Shown here piece by piece: positions 41,843-50,685 of a stretch of DNA of 64,000 bases. The DNA is taken from contig NZ_CP170448.1 in NCBI RefSeq assembly GCF_042466685.1, positions 4,464,001 to 4,528,000 of the forward strand, read 5' to 3'. Numbering within the stretch: the first letter of the stretch is position 1; each line of letters opens with the position of its first letter. The position numbers and the translations under genes were made by a program. The notes beneath the pieces are model-generated. The model saw only the letters and a list, made by a program, of their open reading frames with translations, was not told the DNA's origin and searched no databases. The DNA is from Vreelandella sp042466685. Its GTDB lineage: Bacteria > Pseudomonadota > Gammaproteobacteria > Pseudomonadales > Halomonadaceae.

Positions 41843-42303
41843 GCGAGGTCACCGCTTACCGGCTGGTGAAGCGCAAGTTTCAGGAGACAGCGTTTGATGG
41901 CGAAGGCGCACGGCTTTACGGTGGGCGCTGGAACAGCCCAGGCAATGCCTGTGTGTATGTGGCAAGCGCTGAATCGCTGGCGCTACTGGAAATTATGGTG
42001 AATCTGGAAAGCTATCGGCTGCTTAATGCCTATACGCTGCTGCACCTGACGCTACCCGCCGAGAGCATTCTCAGCGTTGGCGCCGAAGATTTACCTGAAA
42101 ACTGGCGGGAAGCACCCGCGCCCGCAGAGACCGCCGAACTGGGTGATGGCTGGCTGGCGTCTGGCCAAAGTCTGGCACTGGCAGTGCCGAGCGTGGTCGT
42201 GCCGAGAGAGCTCAATTACATGCTCAACCCGGCACACCCCTTATTCGATCAAATCGTCGCGTCAGCCGAGGCACTGCCATTTCTACCCGATCCAAGACTT
42301 TGA
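41839..42303 (+). CDS. RES domain toxin
   Basis: A 154-residue toxin of the RES family, which degrades NAD+ (MbcT, ParT and related enzymes). Conserved features are LYGGRWNSPG with Arg30, LALLE with Glu51, and VPSVVVPRELNYMLNPAHP with Ser118, the R, E and S that name the domain. Length is normal and the frame intact, so it is likely active. It forms a two-gene operon with the upstream antitoxin and ends 16 bases before the convergent urtE. Confidence 0.92.
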   Translation: MSEVTAYRLVKRKFQETAFDGEGARLYGGRWNSPGNACVYVASAESLALLEIMVNLESYRLLNAYTLLHLTLPAESILSVGAEDLPENWREAPAPAETAELGDGWLASGQSLALAVPSVVVPRELNYMLNPAHPLFDQIVASAEALPFLPDPRL

Positions 42304-42319
42304 ACCGGGTGTGGATAAC

Positions 42320-43027
42320 TTAAACCGTCAGATGCTGCTTGATCAGCTCATTGGAGAGCTCGCTGATCTCCCCTTTGGCCACCGGACGGCCGCGATCCAT
42401 GATCACGAAGCGGTCGGCATACTTGCGGGCAAAAGGTAGTTTCTGCTCTACCAGCAGCACCGTTAGGCCATCCTCTTTGATCAGCTGGCGGATTACCTGA
42501 CCGATTTGCGCCACGATGTTGGGCTGAATCCCCTCCCCCGGTTCATCAAGAATTAGTAGCTTAGGCTCGATGACCAGCGCGCGGCCAATCGCCAGCTGTT
42601 GCTGCTGGCCGCCGGAAAGGTCGCCGCCACGGCGGTATTTCATCTCTTTGAGTACGGGGAACAGCTCGTAGACCCGCTCGGGGATTTTCTTCAGTCCGTC
42701 GCTGCGCGCGGCAAGACCGGTGCGCAGGTTCTCTTCCACGGTCAGTAGCGGGAAAATCTGCCGCCCCTGAGGCACATAGCCAATGCCCAGCCGGGAACGG
42801 GCCTCAACGGCCTTTTTGGTGAGCTCGATGTCACCTGCTTCAGTGGCATAGCGCAACTCGCCGCTTTTCACCGCCACCTCACCCATCACGGCTTTCAGTA
42901 GCGTGGTTTTGCCCACGCCGTTGCGCCCCATCACACAGGTGCACTGACCGGTGGGCACTTCAAGGTCAAGATCCCACAGCGTGTGGCTCTCGCCGTAAAA
43001 CTGGTTGAGTTGTTCAATCGCAAGCAT
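42320..43027 (-). CDS. urtE: Urea ABC transporter ATP-binding protein UrtE
   Basis: A 235-residue ATPase of the branched-chain amino acid/urea (LivF-like) class. Walker A is GRNGVGKTTLLKAV, the signature is LSGGQQQQLAIGRAL, and Walker B is LLILDEP followed by GEGIQPNIV. The short N-terminal NQFYGES region is typical of UrtE. Last gene of urtABCDE. It abuts urtD by one base. Confidence 0.94.
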   Translation of the reverse strand: MLAIEQLNQFYGESHTLWDLDLEVPTGQCTCVMGRNGVGKTTLLKAVMGEVAVKSGELRYATEAGDIELTKKAVEARSRLGIGYVPQGRQIFPLLTVEENLRTGLAARSDGLKKIPERVYELFPVLKEMKYRRGGDLSGGQQQQLAIGRALVIEPKLLILDEPGEGIQPNIVAQIGQVIRQLIKEDGLTVLLVEQKLPFARKYADRFVIMDRGRPVAKGEISELSNELIKQHLTV

Positions 43028-43863
43028 CAGGCGGCCTCCTCGTCGTCAGCACCCAGGTAGACCTCGACCACTTTGGGGTCGTTGGAGACTTGATCCATGG
43101 TGCCTTCCGCCAGCACGCTGCCCTGGTGCAACACCGTTACCTGACGAGCGATTGAGCGCACAAAGCCCATATCGTGCTCGACCACGACCACGGACTGCTT
43201 ACCGGCGAGGCCTGTCAGTAGCTCGGCGGTGCGCTCCATCTCCTGCTCGGTCATCCCCGCTACCGGCTCATCCACCAACAGCAGGCGTGGGCGCTGCATT
43301 AGCAGCATGCCAATCTCCAGCCACTGCTTCTGGCCGTGAGAGAGAATCCCCGCAGGCTGATGGCGCAGCGCTGTAAGGCCGATGGTTTCCAGCACTTCGT
43401 CGATGCGGTCTTTGATCTCGCCGGTCATACGGGCAGTCAGCGTAGGGAAGATCCGCTTGTCGGCGGCCATGGCCAGCTCAAGATTTTCAAACACCGACAG
43501 CGCTTCAAACACCGTGGGCTTTTGAAACTTGCGGCCAATGCCCAGGCTGGCGATATCGGGTTCGTTCATATGCAGCAGATTATGGCGACTGCCAAACCAT
43601 ACGCTGCCGCTGTTGGGGCGGGTTTTGCCGGTGATGATATCCATCATGGTGGTTTTGCCCGCCCCGTTAGGGCCGATAATGCAGCGCAGCTCGCCGTCAT
43701 CAATGGTTAGATTAAGATTATTGATGGCTTTAAAACCATCAAAGCTGACGGTGACATCCTCCATATACAGAATCGGCCCATGGCGGACGTCCACCTTTGA
43801 TGCCTGGGGCACCATAAAATCGAACACCCGGTCACGCTGGGTCAGCGATTGCAGCAAACTCAT
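43027..43863 (-). CDS. urtD: Urea ABC transporter ATP-binding protein UrtD
   Basis: A 278-residue LivG-like ATPase. Walker A is GPNGAGKTTMMDIITGKTRP, the signature region is ILSHGQKQWLEIGMLL (LSHGQ, the urea-transporter variant of LSGGQ), and Walker B is LLLVDEPVAGMT. It pairs with UrtE. It overlaps urtC by four bases. Confidence 0.95.
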   Translation of the reverse strand: MSLLQSLTQRDRVFDFMVPQASKVDVRHGPILYMEDVTVSFDGFKAINNLNLTIDDGELRCIIGPNGAGKTTMMDIITGKTRPNSGSVWFGSRHNLLHMNEPDIASLGIGRKFQKPTVFEALSVFENLELAMAADKRIFPTLTARMTGEIKDRIDEVLETIGLTALRHQPAGILSHGQKQWLEIGMLLMQRPRLLLVDEPVAGMTEQEMERTAELLTGLAGKQSVVVVEHDMGFVRSIARQVTVLHQGSVLAEGTMDQVSNDPKVVEVYLGADDEEAA

Positions 43864-45023
43864 GCGGAGGCCTCCTTGGGCGTGCTGGGTGTGGCTGTAT
43901 TATCTTCGCGCTTGCGACGCTTGAGATAGTGAAACAGCCCCGCCACGCCTTTGGGCAGAAACACTGTGACCAGCACGAACATCGCGCCCAAGGCAAATAG
44001 CCAGGCATCGGGCATGACACCGGTAAAGATGGTTTTGGCGTAGTTAACTAAAATGGCGCCTATCACCGCGCCATACAGCGTGGCGCGACCGCCGAGTGCT
44101 ACCCACAGCACAATCTCAATGGAGAAAATTGGCGAGAACTCGCTGGGGTTGATAATCCCCACCTGGGGTACATAGAGCGCCCCCGCCAAACCGGCCAGCA
44201 TGGCTGAAACCACAAACACAAACAGCTGAAAGCGTTCGACCCGATAGCCGAGAAAGCGCGTACGCGCTTCGGCGTCACGAGTGGCCACGCTGACCCGGCC
44301 CAGTTTGCTGGTGACAATGGCTCGGCAGAGGATAAACCCCAACGCCAGGGCAATGCCGGTGGCCAGAAAAAGCCCCAAACGGGTGGCGTCACTGCGCAGG
44401 TCAAAGCCGACAATTTCGCGGAAATCGGTCAGGCCGTTATTGCCGCCAAAGCCCATTTCGTTGCGGAAAAATGCCAGCATCAGGGCAAACGTCAGCGCCT
44501 GGGTAATGATCGATAGATACACCCCGGTGACTCGCGAACGGAACGCCAAAAAGCCAAACACCAGCGCCAGCAGCCCCGGAGCCAGCAGTACCATGGCAAA
44601 CGCAAACCAGGCCATATCGAAGCCCTGCCAGAACCACGGCAGGCTGTCCCAGTTCAGGAATACCATAAAGTCGGGCAGTACCGGGTGTCCATAGGTGCCA
44701 CGATCGCCAATCTGGCGCATCAAATACATGCCCATGGCGTAGCCGCCAATGGCAAAAAAGGCGCCGTGGCCAAGGCTTAAAATACCCAGATAGCCCCACA
44801 CCAGATCCACCGCCACGGCGAGCAGCGCGTAGCTTAGGTATTTACCGAACAGATTGACCGTATAGGCGCCAATATGCAGCGGGTTTTCCGGCGGCACCGC
44901 CACGTGTAGCAGCGTCACCAGTGCCAGCGCGGCGACTAAAACGCCAAGAAAAATCTGCGTCGAGCGTTCGCTGAATGGGCGTGTTAGCCAAAAATTGGTC
45001 GATGATTCGGTCGTTAATGACAT
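43860..45023 (-). CDS. urtC: Urea ABC transporter permease UrtC
   Basis: A 387-residue LivM-like permease with about ten membrane segments. YLGILSLGHGAFFAIGGYAM and the GLAGALYVPQVGIINPSEFS region are characteristic. It forms the channel with UrtB. It is separated from urtB by three bases and overlaps urtD by four. Confidence 0.95.
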   Translation of the reverse strand: MSLTTESSTNFWLTRPFSERSTQIFLGVLVAALALVTLLHVAVPPENPLHIGAYTVNLFGKYLSYALLAVAVDLVWGYLGILSLGHGAFFAIGGYAMGMYLMRQIGDRGTYGHPVLPDFMVFLNWDSLPWFWQGFDMAWFAFAMVLLAPGLLALVFGFLAFRSRVTGVYLSIITQALTFALMLAFFRNEMGFGGNNGLTDFREIVGFDLRSDATRLGLFLATGIALALGFILCRAIVTSKLGRVSVATRDAEARTRFLGYRVERFQLFVFVVSAMLAGLAGALYVPQVGIINPSEFSPIFSIEIVLWVALGGRATLYGAVIGAILVNYAKTIFTGVMPDAWLFALGAMFVLVTVFLPKGVAGLFHYLKRRKREDNTATPSTPKEASA

Positions 45024-45026
45024 CGC

Positions 45027-46646
45027 TTAGCCCTCCGCAGCCCGGCCCTTCTGCGGGAAGAGTCCACGCGGGCGTTTTTGAATGAATAGGATGATAAAGA
45101 CCAGCACGATAATTTTGGCCAACACTGCACCTGCCCAAGGCTCAAGTACCTGGTTGATAACACCAAGCGATAGGCCAGCCACCAGCGTGCCCCATAGATT
45201 ACCCACGCCGCCGAACACCACCACCATGAAGGAGTCGATGATGTAGTTCTGCCCCAGGTTGGGGCCAACGTTAGTGAGCTGGGAGAGGGCAACACCAGCA
45301 AGGCCAGCGACACCGGAGCCCAGGGCAAAGGTCATGATATCGACACGGGTGGCGCGAATACCCATGGAACGGGCCATGGCGCGGTTCTGGGTAACGGCGC
45401 GCACCTCAAGCCCCAGCCGGGTACGTCGCATTACCAGCATCAAACCGGCAAAAACCACCAGCGCAAAACCCAGTACGTACATTCGATTGAGCGTTAACGA
45501 AAGCGCGTCGTTAATCACTAATGAGCCGCTCATCCACTCGGGGGTGATCACCGTGCGGTTAAGCGGCGAAATGCCGGTTCGCACGAGTTGCTGCAGAATC
45601 AGGCTGACGCCAAAGGTGGCCAGCAGGGTTTCCAGCGGGCGGCCTTTGAGGAACTGGATCATACTTCGTTCAATGGCGATACCCGCCAGTGCCGCCACCA
45701 TAAAGCCTGCAGGGATCGACAGAATCAGTGCCAAACCGGGCTGGCCTGGCAGCAGCTGCTGCATCGCCCAGGTGGTGTAGGCGCCCAGCATAATCAGCTC
45801 TCCATGGGCCATGTTAATGACGCCCATGACCCCAAAGGTGATGGCTAGGCCTATCGCCGCCAGCACTAATACCGAGCCGAGGCTTAAACCGAAATAGAGG
45901 GTTTCCAAGCCTCGGTTGATTTTAAGATTTTGTTCAATACTGATCAGCGCCGCGGTGGCCGCATCGGCGACAACCGGGTCATCACCGTTAGCCGCACGGC
46001 TAAGCGCGACTCGTGCCCGAGGGTGTAGGCTACCCTGGAGCGTTTCTACCCCTTCAAGCTCACCGTTCTCCACTTGATAGATCGCTAATGCCTGGGAGAG
46101 CCGGCGTACCACCTGGCTATCCTCCTCTTCATTTATCAGTTCACTCAGCGGCTGGGCAAGCTCTTCGTCAACTTCACCCAATAACCGCTCTGCCGAAGAG
46201 CGGCGGCGTTCCACGTTGGGCGAATAGAGGTCAACCACGGCAATCGCACTGCGCAGCTGATTACGCAGGTTGTTATTAATGCCGATACGCTCCAGGTCGC
46301 GCCGGGACATCTCTCCCAACGCCTCGCCGGTCAGTACATCGGCCACCGGCCAGTCGCGGCCCCGGTTCTCGAGTACCAGTACGAAGCGGCCCTCTTCGGT
46401 GCGCTGCAGGCGTCCATCCAGTAAGGCCTGCAGCCAATCACGGGCGCGCTCGTCGTCGCTTTGCAGAATAGCGGTAATGGCTTCGCCTTTGGCGGTATAA
46501 GACTCAACGTCCAGCGCCTCTAACAGCTCAAGCGCGGCCGTATCATTAGTGGAACTGCTGGCGGCGTCTGTTGATTGTGCCTGTGCTGTAAGGGTCATAC
46601 CCAACAGCAGGAAACAGAGCAGCGCCAAGGAAAGGAAACGCCTCAT
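45027..46646 (-). CDS. urtB: Urea ABC transporter permease UrtB
   Basis: A 539-residue LivH-like permease with the extra N-terminal periplasmic domain (about 240 residues after a signal-like segment) that marks UrtB. The membrane part starts near GLSLGSVLVLAAIGLAITFG and contains GVMGVINMAHGELIMLGAY. The start at 46646 (MRRFLSLALL) gives a proper signal peptide; the frame is open to 46715 without support. Confidence 0.93.
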   Translation of the reverse strand: MRRFLSLALLCFLLLGMTLTAQAQSTDAASSSTNDTAALELLEALDVESYTAKGEAITAILQSDDERARDWLQALLDGRLQRTEEGRFVLVLENRGRDWPVADVLTGEALGEMSRRDLERIGINNNLRNQLRSAIAVVDLYSPNVERRRSSAERLLGEVDEELAQPLSELINEEEDSQVVRRLSQALAIYQVENGELEGVETLQGSLHPRARVALSRAANGDDPVVADAATAALISIEQNLKINRGLETLYFGLSLGSVLVLAAIGLAITFGVMGVINMAHGELIMLGAYTTWAMQQLLPGQPGLALILSIPAGFMVAALAGIAIERSMIQFLKGRPLETLLATFGVSLILQQLVRTGISPLNRTVITPEWMSGSLVINDALSLTLNRMYVLGFALVVFAGLMLVMRRTRLGLEVRAVTQNRAMARSMGIRATRVDIMTFALGSGVAGLAGVALSQLTNVGPNLGQNYIIDSFMVVVFGGVGNLWGTLVAGLSLGVINQVLEPWAGAVLAKIIVLVFIILFIQKRPRGLFPQKGRAAEG

Positions 46647-46739
46647 GGGGTTCTTCCTTTGGTTATCTAAGAGGGAAAGATAGCGTGCTCCTTGCCGCGC
46701 CAACCATCGAAACACTGCGCGGCAAGGGGGTGTTATTCG

Positions 46740-48101
46740 TTACTCAGCGAGCGCCGCTTCGGCTTCTTCTGCTGCGGTGCTGCCACCGCACGAGCCGTTA
46801 ACGACGTTAAAGTTGCCGCACTCCATCGGCTTGCGCCAATCGGCAATCAGATCACGGGAGCCAGGCAGGTAGTCAGACCAGGCGTCGCCGGCCACGGTAG
46901 AGGGCGTCTGCCAAACGATATCGAACTGGCCGTTGTCCTGAATCTCACCGATCAGCACCGGCTTGGTGATGTGGTGGTTGGGCATCATGGCTGCATAGCC
47001 GCCGGAAAGGTTAGGCACGGTCACACCGATAATGGCATCTTTCACCGTATCGACATCTGTCGTGCCCGCTTTGCGAACCGCTTCGGCCCACATATTGAAG
47101 CCAATGTAGTGCGCTTCCATTGGGTCGTTGGTGACGGCCATATCGTCGCCGGTGTAGTCGATCCAGGCATCGATAAAGTCGTAGTTCTCGTCCGTATCAA
47201 CGCTCATGAAGTAGTTCCAGGCGGCCAGGTGGCCGACCAGCGGGCCGGTATCGATACCGGTCAGTTCCTGTTCGCCTACGGAGAAAGCAATAACGGGGAT
47301 ATCAGCCGCATCGATGCCCTGGTTGGAGAGTTCGGTATAGAAAGGCACATTGGCGTCGCCGTTGATGGTCGAGATCACCGCGGTAGGTTTGCCCTCTTGG
47401 CCGAAACGGCTTATTTCAGACACGATATTCTGCCAATCCGAATGGCCGAACGGCGTGTAGTTAACCATGATGTCTTCATCTGCGATGCCGTGTTCGTCCT
47501 TGAGGAAGGCCTCAAGGATACGGTTGGTGGTACGCGGATAGACATAGTCGGTACCCACCAGCGCAAAGCGCTCGATACCCACTTCATTGATCAGGTATTC
47601 AACCGCAGGAATCGCCTGCTGGTTAGGCGCTGCACCGGTGTAGAAGACGTTTTCCGAGGACTCTTCGCCTTCATACTGCACCGGGTAGAACAGCAGGCCG
47701 TTGAGCTCTTCGACGACGGGCAGCACTGCTTTACGCGATACCGATGTCCAGTTGCCAAAAATAACATCGACTTCTTCTTGCGCTAGCAGCTCACGGGCGC
47801 GCTCAGCAAACAGCGGCCAGTTAGAGGCGGGGTCAACGACCACGGCTTCTAGCTGGCGACCCAGCAAGCCACCCGCTTCGTTCTGCTGTTCGATCAGCAT
47901 CTCGACGGTGTCTTTGAGCACGGTTTCGCTGATCGCCATGGTGCCAGAGAGGGAGTGCAGGATGCCGACTTTAATCGGGTCATCATCCTGGGCGATGGCC
48001 TGAGAGCTGGCGCCCATAACGGCGGCAGTGAGCAGAGCCGTCGCGAAACGGCCACGTGAAAGGAATGGTCGCGGGTGTGTCGAGCGTTTGAGAGTGTTCA
48101 T
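46740..48101 (-). CDS. urtA: Urea ABC transporter substrate-binding protein UrtA
   Basis: A 453-residue periplasmic protein of the branched-chain amino acid binding family. The signal peptide ends near SSQAIAQ. The mature part starts IKVGILHSLSGTMAISE and contains LFYPVQYEGEESS and FYTGAAPNQQAIPA, characteristic of urea-binding UrtA. The C-terminal CGS/CGNF cysteines may form a disulfide. First gene of urtABCDE, with a sigma-54 promoter and NtrC-like sites upstream. Confidence 0.95.
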   Translation of the reverse strand: MNTLKRSTHPRPFLSRGRFATALLTAAVMGASSQAIAQDDDPIKVGILHSLSGTMAISETVLKDTVEMLIEQQNEAGGLLGRQLEAVVVDPASNWPLFAERARELLAQEEVDVIFGNWTSVSRKAVLPVVEELNGLLFYPVQYEGEESSENVFYTGAAPNQQAIPAVEYLINEVGIERFALVGTDYVYPRTTNRILEAFLKDEHGIADEDIMVNYTPFGHSDWQNIVSEISRFGQEGKPTAVISTINGDANVPFYTELSNQGIDAADIPVIAFSVGEQELTGIDTGPLVGHLAAWNYFMSVDTDENYDFIDAWIDYTGDDMAVTNDPMEAHYIGFNMWAEAVRKAGTTDVDTVKDAIIGVTVPNLSGGYAAMMPNHHITKPVLIGEIQDNGQFDIVWQTPSTVAGDAWSDYLPGSRDLIADWRKPMECGNFNVVNGSCGGSTAAEEAEAALAE

Positions 48102-48202
48102 TGTTTATCTCCTTGCACCCCTTATGATTGGGGCTTGATGATGGGCTTCGCACGTGGGGTTGTTGTGTTAGCTCCCCAATACGTCCACTAGCCAATAACT
48201 CT

Positions 48203-48218
48203 TGCAAGGGGTGCGCCA
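48203..48218 (-). promoter_or_regulatory. Sigma-54 promoter of urtABCDE
   Basis: On the minus strand TGGCGCACCCCTTGCA fits TGGCRC-N5-TTGCA with exact GG-N10-GC spacing, about 100 bases before the urtA start. Confidence 0.7.
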
Positions 48219-48292
48219 GATTGGCACAAAGTCGCCTTATAGCTATTTAATCAGCCACTTAATCATCATCAGGAAATTTCGACATTCACTCA

Positions 48293-48372
48293 GCGCACCA
48301 AAATAAAGCACAACCAAGCGGCTAAAGCACCCTCTCAATGCACCAATAAGGAACAGTGCACCAACTAAGCAC
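48293..48372. promoter_or_regulatory. Cluster of NtrC-like enhancer sites upstream of urtA
   Basis: Three related words, GCGCACCAAAATAAAGCAC (48293-48311), TGCACCAATAAGGAACA (48339-48355) and TGCACCAACTAAGCAC (48357-48372), share GCACCAA with the NtrC consensus TGCACCA-N3-TGGTGCA. They lie 75-170 bases upstream of the sigma-54 promoter, a normal enhancer distance. Confidence 0.55.
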
Positions 48373-48469
48373 TTGAGACTCAGTGCTGAGCTTTTTGAAC
48401 ACAGACCAGTAACTTCATACTTACGCATTAGCTACAAAGCGACGCTTTGACATCAGGCAAAACGGGCAT

Positions 48470-48502
48470 AAAAAAGGAGCCTTGGCATTACCAAGGCTCC
48501 TC
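48470..48502 (-). terminator. Terminator of tctCBA
   Basis: On the minus strand a perfect 10-bp stem (GGAGCCTTGG, 48491-48500 with 48476-48485) and a five-base loop, followed by six T. Confidence 0.88.
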
Positions 48503-48527
48503 GCTATTCACCCTTCAAGTGATAGTG

Positions 48528-50030
48528 TTAAACCGCCACATCGGGTGGAATTTTCTTACGGCGTTTCTTGAGTAGCGGCAGGCCTAGCGATAGCACGGCC
48601 ACCACCAGCAGACCAAGCGAGATAGGCTTGTCGATGAAGGTCATCCAGTCGCCACCGGAGATCTGTAGCGCGCGGCGCATGGACTCTTCCATAATATTGC
48701 CCAGAATCAGGGCCAGAATCAGCGGCGCCGCCGGGAAACCAAACAGCCGCATACCCAGACCTACCAGGCCAAAGCCCAATAGCAGCAGCAGGTCAAACAC
48801 GCTGAAGCTCATGCCGTAGACGCCGATCATGCAGAAGATCAGAATCAGCGACAGCAGTAGCGGCTTGGGCAGATCAAGAATCTTGGCGATCAGCGGAATC
48901 AGCGGCAGGTTAAGCACCAGCAGGAAGATATTGCCGATATACATACTGGCAACCACGCCCCAGAACACGTCTGGACGCTCTGTAAGCATCATTGGGCCGG
49001 GATTGACCCCCATCACCAGCAGTGCGCCCAGCAGTACTGCAGTAGTACCCGAACCCGGCACACCCAGCGTCAACAGCGGCACAAAGGAGCCGGTACAGGC
49101 AGCGTTGTTGGCCGCCTCTGGCGCCGCAACGCCTTTAATATTGCCGGTTCCAAAAGTGTCGCCATCTTTGGCAATGCGTTTTTCCATGCTGTAACCCAGG
49201 AACGAGCCGATGGTCGCGCCAGCACCCGGCAGAACGCCGGTAAAGAAGCCCAACACCGAGCTGCGGCCAACCGGGCCAGCGATCTCTTTGACTTCGCTAC
49301 GGGTCAGTTTCAGCGAGCCAATCACATTACGCGGCGCCTCTTTGCCACCACCGCCGCGCAGCAGCATATAAAACACCTCGGCGAGGGCAAAAATCCCCAG
49401 CGCCACCACCAGGAAGTCGATACCGTCAAGGAGCTGAACGGAGCCGAAAGTAAAGCGCTCGGTACCGGTCTGCATATCGATACCCACGATCGAGATAATC
49501 ACCCCGACCACGGCAGCTATCAGCCCCTTGATCAGCGATTTATCAGACAGTGAGACCACCGCAGTCAGGCCCAGCACCATCAGCGCAAAATACTCTGCTG
49601 GGCCAAAGCTAACGGCGACTTTGGAAAGCAGCGGGGCGACCAACATCAGGAAGATAACCGATACCGTGCCGCCCACAAACGAGGAGTAGGCGGCAATCGC
49701 CAGCGCTTTACCCGCCAGGCCTTTCTTGGCCATCGGGTAGCCGTCAAAGGAGGTCGCCACGGTACCCGCCACGCCGGGTGCGTTAAGCAGAATCGAGGAA
49801 GTAGAGCCACCGAAGATGGCGCCGTAGTAAACCCCAGCCATCAGAATCAAACCCGACGAGGGCTCCATGGCAAAGGTGATAGGAATCATTAGGGCAAGGG
49901 CACTGATCGGGCCAAGGCCCGGCAGCATGCCGATAATGGTGCCAGCAAATACGCCGGCAAACACGTAGGCAATATTGATAGGCTCAAGCGCGATGCCAAA
50001 GCCGTACATCAGATTATTGAAGGCATCCAT
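48528..50030 (-). CDS. tctA: Tripartite tricarboxylate transporter large permease TctA
   Basis: A 500-residue membrane protein with about 12 predicted segments. The family marks are GMLPGLGPISALALMIP, YYGAIFGGSTSSILLNAPG and the second repeat GVLPGAGATIGSFLGYSMEK. It is the ion-coupled permease for citrate-like carboxylates. Last gene of tctCBA, followed by a terminator. Confidence 0.95.
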   Translation of the reverse strand: MDAFNNLMYGFGIALEPINIAYVFAGVFAGTIIGMLPGLGPISALALMIPITFAMEPSSGLILMAGVYYGAIFGGSTSSILLNAPGVAGTVATSFDGYPMAKKGLAGKALAIAAYSSFVGGTVSVIFLMLVAPLLSKVAVSFGPAEYFALMVLGLTAVVSLSDKSLIKGLIAAVVGVIISIVGIDMQTGTERFTFGSVQLLDGIDFLVVALGIFALAEVFYMLLRGGGGKEAPRNVIGSLKLTRSEVKEIAGPVGRSSVLGFFTGVLPGAGATIGSFLGYSMEKRIAKDGDTFGTGNIKGVAAPEAANNAACTGSFVPLLTLGVPGSGTTAVLLGALLVMGVNPGPMMLTERPDVFWGVVASMYIGNIFLLVLNLPLIPLIAKILDLPKPLLLSLILIFCMIGVYGMSFSVFDLLLLLGFGLVGLGMRLFGFPAAPLILALILGNIMEESMRRALQISGGDWMTFIDKPISLGLLVVAVLSLGLPLLKKRRKKIPPDVAV

Positions 50031-50084
50031 GGGAATTACTCTCTTAAACTCTGTTAGCTGAAAGACCTGCTAACACGGCTTTAT

Positions 50085-50567
50085 TTAGAAAGGCAGCACG
50101 CCAGTGGGTAGGTAAACATCCATCACCCGCGTCATGGTCAGGTAAAGCGCCAGCACTACCCCTAACGATGTAGCGAGGTTGACCCCATGGCGGCGGTAGC
50201 CGTAGTAGGCCGTCAGCCCAACGCAGAGCAGCGTGGAGGCGAGGACAAAACCCAGCGGCACCAGCAATAACGCATAGGCGGCAATCGCCAGCGAGGTCAC
50301 GATGACCCGGGCCCAGGGCGTCAGTAGTAGCGGCCCGCTCTGCGCCTCTTCGTCGACTTCATCGGCGCCGGCAATCGGTGTGGGTTTCTCGAAAAAGAGA
50401 AACACCGACAGGATCAGCAGCGAGAAGCCCAATACTTTAGGAAAGAGGTCAGAGTCGACCGGACGCGGCAGAGGAAAAGTGGGGATTTGCCACGCCATCG
50501 CGATATAGCCTGCAGCTAATATCGCAAATACCAGTGCTAACCACTGATTGGTATTTAAACGAGTCAT
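50085..50567 (-). CDS. tctB: Tripartite tricarboxylate transporter small permease TctB
   Basis: A 160-residue protein with four predicted membrane segments of the TctB family (PRPVDSDLFPKVLGFSLLIL near the N-terminus). The start MTRLNTNQ at 50567 has GGAGA upstream; the frame is open to 50615 without a ribosome site. It sits between tctC and tctA with a large hairpin before it. Confidence 0.88.
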   Translation of the reverse strand: MTRLNTNQWLALVFAILAAGYIAMAWQIPTFPLPRPVDSDLFPKVLGFSLLILSVFLFFEKPTPIAGADEVDEEAQSGPLLLTPWARVIVTSLAIAAYALLLVPLGFVLASTLLCVGLTAYYGYRRHGVNLATSLGVVLALYLTMTRVMDVYLPTGVLPF

Positions 50568-50595
50568 AGGAGTCTCTCCGAAAGAGCCAACACGC

Positions 50596-50642
50596 CTCCC
50601 GCAGTTAACGTTCACTCATCATGGTAACGTTAACTGCGGGAG
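50596..50642 (-). terminator. Perfect 17-bp hairpin between tctC and tctB
   Basis: CTCCCGCAGTTAACGTT (50596-50612) pairs fully with AACGTTAACTGCGGGAG (50626-50642) around 13 bases. There is no T-run, so it more likely stabilises the tctC 3' end or reduces read-through than acts as a full terminator. Confidence 0.7.
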
Positions 50643-50685
50643 ACCCCAGCCGCGCTTGGGCGACTGGGTGATACAGGAGTGGGGA

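Noticed and set aside
46692..47786. A 364-residue open frame antisense to urtA
   Set aside because: It has no family resemblance and lies wholly opposite a strongly supported gene.
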